Positions 22,912 to 35,055 of a stretch of DNA of 64,000 nt are shown here, in pieces. A program made the position numbers and the translations under genes. The notes below the pieces were generated by a model. The model made no database searches and was not told where the DNA came from. It worked only from the letters and a program-made list of their open reading frames with translations. Positions within the stretch are counted from its first letter, which is position 1. Every line of letters begins with the position of its first letter. This DNA comes from Panax quinquefolius (Eukaryota; Streptophyta; Magnoliopsida; Apiales; Araliaceae), in NCBI GenBank assembly GCA_020205615.1, contig CM035167.1, positions 135,732,568 through 135,796,567 of the forward strand, read 5' to 3'.

Positions 22912-23588
22912 TTGGATCTTTTCGGTGAGTCATACGTCTTAACTTTCGGGTCCCAACAATGTTGCTTCACCCACCTCATCCCAACATATTGGAGAGCGAC
23001 ACTTTCGTCCATATAATGCTTCAAATGGAGCCACACCTATACTTGCACGATAAGCTGTTGTTGTAGGAGAATTCCACCAATGGTAAATACTTATCCCAAC
23101 TCGCCTTGAAGTCAGGACACGAGTCTTAATAGATCTTCAAGAGTTTGAATAGTCTCTCTCGATTGTCCAGTCCATTTGAGGATGGTATGCGAACTAAATC
23201 GCAAATCCGCGCCCATAGCTTTTTTGCAAGCTAACCCAAAATCTTGAAGTGAATCTTGGGTCACGATCCAAAACTATGGATACAGGAATGCCATGCAACC
23301 TCACAATCTCATTCACATACATACTAAGCAAGGCGTTCGAGGAATAAGTCTCCGTATCGGCAAAGAAATGAAAGCAGATTTGGTTAATCTATCAACAATA
23401 ACCCAAATAGCATTGATGCCTTGAGAAACCGTAGGAAGACCCGTAACGAAATCCATGGTAATGTGTTCCCACTTCCATTTCGGAATCTCAAGTGGTTGAA
23501 ACGGACCCTTAGGTACTAGATGTCTCGCCTTTACACGCCGACAAGTTAAACACATTGAGATAAACTTTGCAATCTCTCTCTTCATATT
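22912..23588 (-). pseudogene. Integrase core and zinc-binding part of element C
   Basis: Minus strand: KREIAKFISMCLTCRRVKAR (start of integrase, CxxC of the zinc-binding HHCC module) at about 23585-23530, then HITMDFVTGLPTVSQGINAI and WVIVDRLTKSAFI (first catalytic Asp) at about 23470-23370, then broken frames through 22912. D interrupted it at 23588. The same segment occurs in D in the opposite orientation (about 29925-30590). Confidence 0.85.
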
Positions 23589-24937
23589 TGTAAGACCAAA
23601 ATTTTTAAATAAAAGGAATTTCCTTTATTTATTATTTTGAAATAGTAAGGGTTGATTTGATTAATGTGGATAGTTAGGGGTTAAATACGCAAATATTTCA
23701 AAATAAGCAGTGGTTATAAAATATTCATTATCGTCGGGGAATATTCGTTTGGTCGTGGAATATTAAATCTTTGTCGAGGAATATTAAATGCTGACCCAGT
23801 AGCGACCATGTGTGGGCCCCATAACTTGAAAAGCGATTGGATGAAGAAAGCGACAAATATAAGTTGTTTAAAAATAACTACAGTAGTTGTTATCAAGATT
23901 AACACTATTGGAATACCGGTGGTTAAAACACGATGTCTGGCGTTGCACAAGAAGATACCAGTATTGCACCAATTATTGATTCTTACGTAAGAAGTCACTA
24001 CTCAATAATGGTTATAGTAATTCTTTATTCGAGTATTTTATTGAGTTAATAATTCTTTGCGTTGATATTTTATATTCTTGTTGTTTGATAATTGTCATTA
24101 CACAAGTATTTTTCATTATCGAAGCAATAATTCATATTATCTAAATAATATTATTAGATAACATTATTGGCAATGTCTAGAAAGTTACATCTAAGGAGAG
24201 GTTTGGTCACCTAATTGCTTGCCAGAGAAGAAGAAATTCTTATTGGAAAGCCCTCTTCTCACAGAAGCGCTGGTTGTCAATATTGTGATTCGTAATATTA
24301 TTTGTGAATAATTAATTATTGATTTATATGATGAGGAAAATATTGATTTTATGTGGATATAGATGGAGAAAATTTTAAAATGACAATTGTTGAAAATTAA
24401 TATTTTATCTTTTTCTCGATAAAATAATTCATTTAAATATATTATTTTAATAATATATTAACGGTGATATTTTTACAACGAATGTGGGATATATGAGTAT
24501 ATGAGGAGGAAGAGTATTTTTGTTGCAATAAATGTTTAAAACATGTTAAACATGTCGGTGGACCCCATTTATCAATTTGAAATTTGATTATAAATTTGTA
24601 AAATCGCCCGTTTGTGGATTTCGGTCAATTTCTATTTGGAATTTGGAAAAACTTTCTTCTGCAAAGTTGTAGAGAATTGAATTTCCTATAAAAACTCGCG
24701 AGATTCGAATTTTCTGATGAAAGGGCTATTTATTATGAATTATTGAAGTTCAAGTCAAAATAATTAATTTTGGAAGTTTTAATTATTTTATTATGAAAAC
24801 GTTTTTGTCATTAAAGGTGGGTCTTGCATGTGATGTAAATGCTGAATTCAGATCCTTAAAAGTGGGCGTAGGAATTTATAATATTAATATTAATATTTTA
24901 TTAAATTTTCTGCTTTTGGTGTTCTAAAGCGTTTTTT

Positions 24938-24948
24938 ACATAAATAGG
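24938..24948 (+). promoter_or_regulatory. LTR promoter TATA box (element D)
   Basis: ACATAAATAGG, one change from the CTATAAATAG of the other LTRs, in the same place relative to the downstream arrays. Confidence 0.6.
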
Positions 24949-25219
24949 GTTCTTAGGTTAGAATTGAAAATCACACCAGAAACTGAAGTTTTTCTCTCTA
25001 TATTATCGAGCGTATTCTTGTGAGTATTTTGAGTATACTTTGAGTATTGCTATACGGTGCAAGTCCAAGTCATAGCTTTATATCAGGTGTTTAAATTTAG
25101 AAATCTTGATCTTTCGAGGTAAGGGATATTATTTTTTCAGTAATGATATTATTTCTTCAATATCATTATGCTGAAATGTTGATCTGAAGTTTTTATCAAA
25201 TTTGGAACTTTTTCATGTC

Positions 25220-25400
25220 GGGGTTACTATTCACGAGTTACTTATTCACGAGTTACTTATTCACGAGTTACTATTCACATAAAGTCTTATTCACGTAAGC
25301 GTGAAGATGTTTTTGTGGAATTTCTATCTTTTGGTGTTTGAGTTACTTATTCACGATATACGGACTATTCACGATATCCAAGACTATTCACGATATGGTA
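25220..25400 (+). repeat. TATTCACGAGTTAC-type short repeats in LTR of D
   Basis: About eight imperfect copies of a 14-bp unit, TATTCACGAGTTAC or TATTCACGATATAC, some 280-450 bases downstream of the TATA box, so expected in the RNA leader. S carries the reverse complement at 8528-8615. Confidence 0.7.
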
Positions 25401-25644
25401 CTATTCACCGAAAAATAAAATTTCTTCTTTTCGTCTAAAACATCTATTCTGGATACTAACTCGATTGTATCCATGTTTTGATCATTCTTGAATTTTACAC
25501 CACTATGATTATTTTTGAGGTATTTTTGGACGTGGATAAAACCAAGTACGAATCCTTAATCCTTAATCCTTGTCATTTAGTTTCACTGGATTCGTTTCTT
25601 TAAAAAAATATTTTTCATCATCCTCAGTCTTAAATGATGATATT

Positions 25645-25835
25645 ATGGAATATCTTTGGCCCAGTAGTGCAAAGATGAATGATTTCTTAAGAATATCTTT
25701 GGCCCGTAGTGCAAAGATGAATGATTTTGAAGAATATCTTTGGCCCGTAGTGCAAAGATGAGCAGTGTTTAAATAAACATGACTAATCGATGAATATCTT
25801 TGGCCCGTAGTAAAAAGATGAATATTTGATTTCGA
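25645..25835 (+). repeat. Hairpin array in 5' LTR of D
   Basis: Four hairpins ATCTTTG/CAAAGAT with loop GCCCGTAGTG (transcribed sense), spaced about 45-65 bp. Confidence 0.8.
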
Positions 25836-26374
25836 GATGTATATTGATTGATGTTACTGAGGATAAAAGATGAGCGATGAACTTTTAAATTAATACATGT
25901 AAGATAGTAGTTTGCATTCTCTACTTAACTCTTCTAATGAATTATTATTTCACATTGCTAATATTGATTTAAAATTTGTTGTCTATTGTATTCTATTATA
26001 TTTTTCCTGTTGAAGACTAACGATAATTTGTTGTATATTATCTTAGTCATAATATTCTTTCTTGAGCTAGTTGAGCTCACCTTTTCCTTTTTGTTCCATT
26101 TTTCTCGTGGAGGCGAGAATATAGCGAAATGCATTTAGCCTGGGGGTATGGAATGAAGGTTTTAGAAAGGATTGTTTAGTAGTCCTCACCATTTTTGTAA
26201 AATAATGTATCAATAAATGTGATGAGGATTTATTTGAGTATAGATATTATGCAGAAGATAATATTTGTATTCAAACTCACGCTTTTATTGTTGTAATAAT
26301 AAAGTTGTAGTTGTTTCGTACCATGTATTGACAACTCGGAATGGGTGATGTATACCTATTTTGGGGCGCCACGG

Positions 26375-26392
26375 TTGGTATCGAGCTTAGGG
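26375..26392 (+). promoter_or_regulatory. Primer binding site of element D
   Basis: TTGGTATCGAGCTTAGGG follows the LTR end directly. Same tRNA-Met type as the other family members. Confidence 0.88.
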
Positions 26393-26561
26393 ATATGATC
26401 TCTGGCGGAGATGGGGAATAGAACTAGGAGGGAGAGACGAGTAAATCCTTCGCTAGTGTGTCCTACCTAAGCTTATTTGTTAGTTGGTCAAGATATATAG
26501 GGATATTGTGTGATATATTGATTTCCTTAATTAACCCTTGTTTTATGACAATGATTTGAGA

Positions 26562-27540
26562 ATGTCGATCGAGAATATTAACAATGGAAATGAGACCGTG
26601 GAGATGCCCTGTACTCACCAACGAGGAGAACGTGCAACAGTTGGCAATGTTCCTCCCTGTGAACAACACCATTGAAAGCGAGATGATGAACGATGGGATG
26701 TTTAGAAGTTTTTGCGATTCATGCAAAATCGAGACGAGGAGACTCGTGTTCAAAATCTGAGGAGGAAATGATAGCAATTCACGGGTTGTCACAATTAAGT
26801 TAGATTCAAAGAGTTGGGACCACCGTAATTTAAGGAAAACCAGATCCGATCATGGCGGAAACATGGGTCAAACAAATTACCAAGATATTCGATGTCTTGG
26901 GATGCACTTGAGGAACAGAAGGTTCCATTCGCCACCTTTATGTTTCGTGGCGGCGGACTCTTGGTGGAGAGTCGTGAAGCGTACTCCATCCGGTACCGAC
27001 TCAAAGATGTCTTGGGAGGCGTTTGAAGCTATTTAATGACAAATACTTTCACGAAAGTGTTAAATATATGAAGGAAGTGGAGTTCATCGATTGGAACAAA
27101 ACAATACGACGGTGTCTCAAAGACGAGGCAAAGTTTGCAGAGTTATCCGTGTTTGCACCTCATTTTGGTGGAGAATGAGGAACGATGACGCGAATGTTTC
27201 TTAGAGGTTTGAAACCCGACATACGTCGATATCTCATTTCTCATAAATTTTTCTCTTTATTCGGATGTTGTATGCAGGCTCAATTATTAGAAAGCGAGAT
27301 AACGAGTACGGTCAACTGAGGACCACAACCAGGATCGTGATCGAGAGATAGCGATCAACAGAATAATGATAACTGCGGAGAAAGAAACAGACGGATGAAA
27401 TGGTAACCACTCACTGGTGGTAATCATGGCCATGAAAATAGAAGAAGCGAGTCGGGAGGAGATTTTAAAAAGAGGAGATTTAACAACGATTATGTGAAGA
27501 TAGCAGGATGCGTAAGAAAGAATCGGTTCTAAGGGAGGAG
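26562..27540 (+). pseudogene. gag: Gag of element D, multiply frameshifted
   Basis: Begins ATG at 26562 (MSIENINNGNETVEMP), then FLRFMQN near 26707, the gag core with KIFDVLGC-equivalent sequence near 26880-26905 and EEQKVPFATFMFRG near 26910-26955, then VENEER near 27169. At least six frame changes are needed to read it. This is the particle protein of the element. Open frames on the opposite strand here are shadows. Confidence 0.8.
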
Positions 27541-27544
27541 AAAC

Positions 27545-27665
27545 GACCACCCATCATATGCTACAAATGCGGAAAAGAGGGACATATCACCAAACCGTCC
27601 ACAATGATTCAAGGTATGCTATAATTGTGGAAAGGAAGGACATATCGCTCGAGATTATGCAGTAG
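27545..27665 (+). pseudogene. Two zinc knuckles of gag in element D
   Basis: CYKCGKEGHITK at about 27560-27595 and, after a frame change, NCGKEGHIARDYA at about 27620-27660. The spacing is that of a double CCHC array, and the last cysteine of each is lost or shifted. Confidence 0.8.
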
Positions 27666-27689
27666 CAAAACCTAGTTCACCGGGACGGT

Positions 27690-30600
27690 GACTCAAAAGA
27701 TCATCCCGAAAAGTCAAAGTCAACGATTCCGGAAGAAGCGTTTGTTGTGATCGGTCATAATGCGAGAACCCAAACGAGGTGATCACGGGTAAGCTATTTA
27801 TAAATTCTTCGCGAAGTTTATACCTTACTTGATCTGGGTCTTACCCATTCATTTATCTCTCCCGCCTTGTGCTCAACGTTTAAACTTGACTCAGGAGAAA
27901 TTAGACTTTGACCTATTTGTGGAAACTCCGTTAGGAGAAACTTTCATCACATCCATCGCTTATAAATCTTGTTTGATTCAAGTTGGCACCATTACTTACC
28001 GTTGACCTTATCTCTTTAAAGATACTTGCTTTTGATGTGATTTTAGGATTGATTGGTTAATTACTCATCATGCCAAAATTGATTGTTTTCGTAAGGTTGT
28101 TAGTTTTCATATTCCTAACCAACCTGTGTTATGCAATTCAAGCAACTAAACCATTAAAATCAATCACTATCATATCTAATCATAAAGCTATTCGTTTATT
28201 GAAAAGCGGATGTCAAGCTTTCTTAGCCCATGTTATGGATTTGAATAAAGACACGCCAAATTTGAATAATATTCTGTTGTTATTGACTTTCCGATGTATT
28301 TCTAGAAGAACTTCCCGGTCTACCCCGTAAGCGTGAAGTTGAATTCTTTATTGATCTTGAACACGGTACAAAGCCCATTTCTAAAACCCCATATCGAATG
28401 GCTCCTATTGAACTTCGTGGAGTTAAAGGTCCAACTACGAGGAATTATTGGACATCGGTTTCATTCGCCCCTAGTACATCTCCTCGGGGTGCTCCTGTTT
28501 TATTTGTAAAGAAGAAAAGGCGGGAGTATGCGACTTTTGTATTGACTATCGGAATTGAACCATGTCACCATCAAGAATAGGTATCCTCTACCTCGTATTG
28601 ATGACTTGTTTGACCCGATTGCAAGGGGCACAATTCTTTTCAAAATCGATCTTCGATTCGGATATCATCATTTGAAGATTAGGCGAGGATATTCCAAAGA
28701 CGCGCTTTAGAACTCGATGCGGGCATTATGAATTCTTAGTCATGTCTTTCGGATGACTAATGCTCTATGACTTTCATGGATATGATGAACCGAGTATTCA
28801 AGGAATATTTGGATCAATTCGTTGTTGTCTTTATTGATGACATCCTCATATATTCCAAAAGCCGTGAAGATCATGAGCACCATTTGAAGTTGGTACTCCA
28901 AAGGCTTCGTGAAAACAAACTATATGCCAAATTGAAGAAATGCGAGTTCGGCGAGGAAGTAGCATTCCTTGGGCGCGTGGTGTCGAAACATGGAGTATCT
29001 GTTGATCCGTGAAGATTGAAGCAATACAAAGTTGGGAGCAACCGAAGTCGGTGATCAAGTACGTAGCTTTTGGGCTTAGTGGTTATTATCGGAGATTCGT
29101 GGAAGGGTTTTCTCGAATCGCTACTCCATTAACTCGCCTAACTCCCGGAAGGATACAAAATTCGTTTGGGAGCGAAGAATGCGAGAAAAGTTTTCAAGAG
29201 CTTAAGAGGAGACTTATTTCTAAGACTGTTTCTAACAATACCATCCGGTTCGGATGGATTTGTTATCTCTGCCGATGCTTGTGCAAAGGGTTAGGATGTG
29301 TTCTCATGCAACGTGGGAAAGTCATAGCCTATGCCTCGCGACAACTTAAAGAGTATGAGAGGAATTATCCTACTCATGATCTAGAGTTAGCGTGATCGTT
29401 CCGGCGCTAAAATATGGAGGCACTATCTATATGGGGAGAAAGTGGAGATATATTCGGACCATAAAAGCCTTAAATATTTCTTCACTCAAAAAGAACTCAA
29501 CATCTGGCAAAATGACGTTGGCTCGAGCTATTGAAAGACTACGACCACACTATTCAATACCATCCCGGTAAAGTTTAACGTGGTAGGCGACGCATTGAGT
29601 AGAAGAAGATCATACGGGAGCGAAAGTGCGATGATGTCAAGTATACGACGTAGAGCCAACTTTAATAGAAAAAGTTAAGGTTGCTCAAGCCACCCAGGCA
29701 GGAGGCGATGCGTATGAAGAAGAAAGTACAAGAAGGAGCTATTGCGAAGGCGAGAATTGATGAAGAAGGAATACTTGAGTCCACTCTAGACTTTGTGTTC
29801 CTAACGACTCGATTTGAAGTACAAGATTATGATGGAGGCACACAATCACGCCATTTGCAATCCATCCTGGAAGTACTAAAATGTATCGTGATCTTGACAT
29901 ACATTTTGGTGGAACAATATGAGAGAGAGATTGCCAAGTTTATCTCGATGTGTTTAACTTGCTAACGTAAAGGCGGAGCATCTTGTACCTAAGGGTCCGT
30001 TGCAACCACTTGAGATTTAGGAATGGAAGTGGGAACACATTACTATGGATTTCGTTCACGGGTCTTCTTCCTACGGTTTCTCAAGGCATCAATGCTATTT
30101 GGGTTATTGTTGATAGATTAACCAAGTCTCGCTCATTTCTTTGCCGACACGGAGACTTATTCCTTGAACGTCTTACTAGTATGCACGTGAATGAGATTGT
30201 GAGGTTGCATGGCATGCCTGTATCCATAGTTTAGGATCGTGACCCAAGATTCACTTCAAGATTTTGGGTTAGCTTGCAAAAAGCTATGGGCACGGATTTG
30301 CGATTTAGTTTAAGATACCATCCCCAAACGGACGGACAATCGAGAGGACTATTCAAACTCTTGAAGATCTATTAAGACTCGTGTCCTAGACTTCAAGGGT
30401 AGTTGGGATAAGTATTTACCATTGGTGGAATTCTCCTACAACAACAGATTATCGTGCAAGTATAGGTGTGGCTCCATTCAAGCATTATATGGACGAAAAT
30501 GTCGTTCTCCAATATGTTGGGATGAGGTGGGTGAAGCAACATTATTGGGACCCGAGTTAAGACGTATGACTCACCGAAAAGATCCAAATGATTCGACAAC

Positions 30601-31110
30601 GTATACAAGCGGCACAAGATCGACAAAAGAGTTATGCGGATCTTCATCGAAAGGACGTGGAATTTAATGTAGGGGATCATGTATTGTTGCGAGTTGCTCC
30701 ATGGAAGGGAGTTACAAGATTTGGGAAGAGAGGAAAGCTCAATCCACGATTTATTGGTCCATTTCAAATTCTTGACCGAGTAGGAAATGTAGCCTATAGA
30801 CTTGCGTTACCTCCGAGTATGTCTCGTGTTCATAATGTGTTTCACATATCTCATACTTCAGTAAATATGTGAAAGACCCGAACCACGTTATTGAGTTAGA
30901 ACCGGACGAGATAGTCAAGACTTAACGTATGAGGAGAGGTACATCCAAGATCTTGGATAGGAAGGAGCATGTCCTACGCTAAGAAAGGTCATACCACAAG
31001 TTAAAGTTTTGTGGAGGAATCATGCTATAGAGGAAATGACACGGGAATTGGAAAGCGGAAATGAAAGCGAGGTATCCTCACCTTTTCGAAACACCAGGTA
31101 CGTATGTCAA
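27690..31110 (+). pseudogene. pol: Pol of element D: protease, RT, RNase H, integrase, chromodomain
   Basis: Blocks in order: protease region 27700-28080; RT from about 28290 ([20 protein letters not shown]) through [24 protein letters not shown] sequence near 28560-28605 and the FIDD form of the catalytic box at about 28830-28843 ([14 protein letters not shown]); RNase H about 29200-29600 ([20 protein letters not shown]); integrase about 29915-30870 with CLTC, MDF...LPTVSQGINAIWVIVDRL and the C-terminal LNPRFIGPFQILDRVG; a chromodomain-like tail about 30900-31110 with WELE/EMK-type residues after repair of shifts. The family copies RNA to DNA and integrates it. The chromodomain is thought to guide insertion into heterochromatin. 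Many shifts and stops are present. Confidence 0.85.
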
Positions 31111-31126
31111 TTTCGAGGACGAAATT

Positions 31127-31143
31127 TCATAAGGAGCGGAGGT
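31127..31143 (+). promoter_or_regulatory. Polypurine tract of element D
   Basis: AAGGAGCGGAGGT directly before the 3' LTR start TGTAAGACC. This is the usual plus-strand primer. Confidence 0.8.
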
Positions 31144-32463
31144 TGTAAGACCCCGAAATTTTTAAATAAAAAGGAATTTTCTTTATTTATTATTTTGAAA
31201 TAGTAAGGGTTGATTTGATTAATGTGGATAGTTAGGGGTTAAATACGCAAATATTTCAAAATAAGCAAGTGGTTATAAAATATTCATTATCGTCGGGGAA
31301 TATTCGTTTGGTCGTGGAATATTTCGATCGCTGTCGGGGAATATTAAATGCAATGACAAAATGACCATGTGTGGGCCCCATAACTGAAAGCGATTGGATG
31401 AAGAAAGCGACAAATATAAGTTGTTTAAAAATAACGGCAGAAGTTATACAATTAACACTATTGGAATACCCTTGGTTAAAACACGATGTCTGGCGTTGTT
31501 GCGAAGAGGCACCGGTATTGCACCAATTATTGATTCTTACGTAAGAAGGCACTACTCAATAATGGTTACGAGTAATTCTTTATTCGGTATTTTATTGAGT
31601 TAATAATTCTTTGCGTTGATATTTTATATTACCGTTGTTTTGATAATTGTCATTCTGTGATATTTTTCATTATCGAAGCAATAATTCATATTATCTAAAT
31701 AATATTATTAGATAACATTATTGGCAATGTCTAGAAAGTCTTGTCTAAGGAGAGGTTTGGTCACCTAATTTGCTTGTTGAGTAAGAAGAAATTCTTATTG
31801 GAAAGCCACCTCTTTCCTGAACCGCACGGTTGTCAATATTGTGATTACGTAATATTATTTGTGAATAATTAATTATTGATTTATATGATGAGGAAAATAT
31901 TGATTTTATGTGGATATAGATGGAGAAATTTTTAAAATGACAATTGTTGAAAATTAATATTTTATCTTTTACGATAAAATAATTCATTTAAATATATTAT
32001 TTTAATAATATATTAACGGTGATATTTTTACAACGAATGTGGGATATATGAGTATACGAGGAGGAAGAGTATTTTTGTTGCAATAAATGTTTAAAACATG
32101 TTAAACATGTCGGTGGACCCCATTTATTGACTGAAATTTGATTATAGCCTGTAAAATCGCCCGTTTGTGGATTTTGGTCAATTTCTATTTGGAATTTGGA
32201 AAAACTTTCTTCTGTAAAGTTGTAGAGAATTGAATTTCCTATAAAAACTCGCGAGATTCGAATTTTCTGATGAAAGGGCTATTTATTATGAATTATTGAA
32301 GTTCCGAAGCTCCGAAATAATTAATTTTTGGAAGTTTTAATTATTTTTATTATGAAAAACGTTTTTGTCATTAAAGGTGGGTCTTGCATGTGATGTAAAT
32401 GCTGAATTCAGATCCTTAAAAGTGGGCGTAGGAATTTATAATATTAATATTAATATTTTATTA
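31144..32463 (+). repeat. Truncated 3' LTR of element D (about 1320 bp)
   Basis: Matches 23589-24903, including 60 identical bases in a row at 32401-32460 against 24841-24900. It breaks at TTA, where sequence of the 5' LTR of C begins (TACATCACCC). The overlap of a few bases points to a microhomology deletion. Confidence 0.88.
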
Positions 32464-35055
32464 CATCACCCATTTTGAGTTGTCAATCGTGTATGTAAAC
32501 AACTACAACTTTATTATTACAACAAGAAAGCTGTGAGTTTGAATACAAATATTATCTTCTAGACAATATCTATACTCAAATAAATCCTCATCACATTTAT
32601 TGATACATTATTTTACAAAATGGTGAGGACTACTAAACAACTCTCTCTAGAACCTTCATTCCATACTACGACTGCGTACTCGCTTATATTCTCGCCTCCG
32701 AGAAGAAAAATGGAACAAAAAGGAAAAGGGTGAGCTCAACTAGCCCGATAAAGAATATTATGACTAAGATAATATACAACAAATTATCATTAGTCTTCAA
32801 CAGGAAAAAAAAATCTAATAGAATACTGATAGGCAACAAGTTTTAAATCAATATTCGCAATGAAAATAATAATTCATTAGAAGAGTTAAGTAGAGAATGC
32901 AAACTACTATCTTCTATGTATGAATTTAAAAGTTCATCGTCTATCTTTTATCCCCGTAACATCAATCAATATATATCCTGGAATCAAATATTCATCTTTG
33001 CACTACTGTGCCAAAGATATTCATCACCGGGTCATGTTCATCTAAACACATGTTCATCTTTACTACTACTGGCCAAAGATATTCTTCAAAATCATTCATC
33101 TTTGCACTACTGTGCCAAAGATATTCCATAATATCATCATTTAAGACTGAAGATGATGAAAATAATTTTAAAGAAAGCGAATCCGGTGAAACAAAATGAC
33201 AAGGATTAAGGATTAAGGATTAGTACTTTGTTTTATCCACGTCCAAAAATACCTCAAAAATAATCACGATTGGTGTAAAATTCAAGAATGATCAAAACAT
33301 GGATACAATCAAAGCTAGTATCCGAATAGATATTTTAGGCGAAAAGGAAAAATTTTATTTTTCTATGAATAGTCTTAGTATTCAGTAAATAAGTGTCGTG
33401 ATCGTGAATAAGGTCGATATACGTGAATAGTAACTCCAACACCAAATGTTCCAAATTTGATAAAACTTCATATCAATATTTCAAAGATAATGATATTGAA
33501 GAAATAATATCATTACGAAAAAAAATAATATCCCTTACCTCACAAAGACAAGATTTAGTTAAACACAGGATATCGACTATAACTTGAACTTTGTATCAGT
33601 ATAGCAATACTCAAAGTATACTCAAAATACTCATAAAAATACCGATAATATAGAGAGAAAACTTCAATTTCGGTGTGATTTTCAATTCTAACCTAAGACC
33701 CTATTTATAGGAAAACGCTTAGAACACCAAAAAATGTAAAATTTAATATAATATTATTATTTATAATAAAATTTCCTATGCCTCTTAGAATTGAGCTCCT
33801 AGCATTTCTCACATGCTCACCTTCTAGAAAAAGTAATAAAAATGTTTTTCCAATTTAAAATATTTTAAACTTCCAAAAATCAATTATTTCGGAGCTTCGA
33901 AACTTAAATAATTCATAATAAATAGACCTTCTATCAGAAAATTCGAATCTCTCAAGTTTGTATAGGAAATTCAATTCTCTACAACTTTGCAGAAGAAAGA
34001 TTTTCCAAATTCCAAACAGAAAATGACCGAAATCCACAAAGCGGGGAGATTTTATGTTATAATCAAATTTCGGTCAATAAATGGGGTCCAACCGACATGT
34101 TTAACATGTTTTAAACATTTATTGTAACAAAAAATACTCTTCCTCCTCGTATACTCATATATCCCACATTCGTTGTAAAAATATCACCATTATTATATTA
34201 TTAAAATATAATAATATATTTAAATGAATTATTTTATCGAAAAAGATAAAAATTCAATTTCAACAATTGTCACATTAAAATTTTCTCCATCTATATCCAC
34301 ATAAAATCAATATTTTCCTCATCATATGAATCAATAATTATTTATTCACAAATAATATTACTGAATCACAATATCGATAAACTGAGGACGGCTTTAGAAA
34401 GAGGGGCTTTCAATAAGAATTTCTCTTCTTGGGCGCCGCAATTAGGTGACCAAACCTCTCCTTAGATGTAACTTTCTAGACATTGCCAATAATGTTATCT
34501 AATAATATTATTCAGATAATATGAATTATTGCTTTCGATAATGAAAAATATTGTGTAATGATAATTATTGAAACACCAAAGAATATAAAATATCAACGCA
34601 AAGAATTATTAAATCAATAAAATCTTTGAGCAAGAATTACCGTAACCATTATTGAGTAAGTGCCTTTCACGTAAGAATCAATAATTGGTGCAATACCGCA
34701 GGTGCTTCACGTGTTTTAACCAAAGAGTATTTTAACAAAGATAATTGGTAACAACTACGCCAGTTATTTTTAAACAACTTATATTTGTCATTTTCTTCAT
34801 CCAATCGCTTTCAAGTTATGGGGCCCACACATGGTCGCATTGCGTCGTCGCATTTAATATTCCCCGACAAGACTAATATTCCACGACCAAACGAATATTC
34901 CCCGACAACAATGAATATTTTATAACCACTTGCTTATTTTAAAATATTTGCGTATTTTACCCATAACTATCCACATTAATCAAATCAACCATTACTATTT
35001 TAAAATAATAAATAGAGAAAATTAAATTTCATTAATAATAAGTTGGGGTCTTACA
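32461..35055 (-). repeat. 5' LTR of element C, short of its last bases
   Basis: Minus-oriented LTR ending at 35055 (TGTAAGACCCC read on the minus strand). The end that should read GGGCGTCACA is missing at 32461. TATA box at 33701-33711, hairpins at 32985-33135. Confidence 0.88.
32985..33135 (-). repeat. Hairpin array in 5' LTR of C
   Basis: Three hairpins (two with ATCTTTG/CAAAGAT, one with a changed left side) and loops CACTACTGTGC, ACTACTACTGGC and CACTACTGTGC. All loop changes fall where other copies have CGGG. Confidence 0.75.

Larger units (their letters stand above)
23589..26374 (+). repeat. 5' LTR of element D (about 2786 bp)
   Basis: Starts TGTAAGACCAAAATTT and ends GGGGCGCCACGG. 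TATA box at 24938-24948, TATTCACGAGTTAC-type repeats at 25220-25400, hairpin array at 25645-25835. Confidence 0.9.
23584..32463 (+). mobile_element. Element D: Tekay-like chromovirus, nearly complete but frameshifted
   Basis: Plus orientation. 5' LTR 23589-26374, primer site 26375-26392, gag 26562 to about 27540, zinc knuckles, protease, RT, RNase H, integrase and chromodomain to about 31110, polypurine tract 31127-31143, then a 3' LTR cut at 32463. The left flank ATATT (23584-23588) is the likely target site, but its partner was deleted. Every gene is recognisable and all are broken by stops and indels. Confidence 0.92.

Noticed and set aside
26375..26392. tRNA-like words TTGGTATCGAGC at several places
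   Set aside because: They are retroelement primer sites. No cloverleaf can be formed, so they are not tRNA genes.
26463..27550. Minus-strand open frames over gag of element D
   Set aside because: Opposite-strand shadows of degenerate gag.
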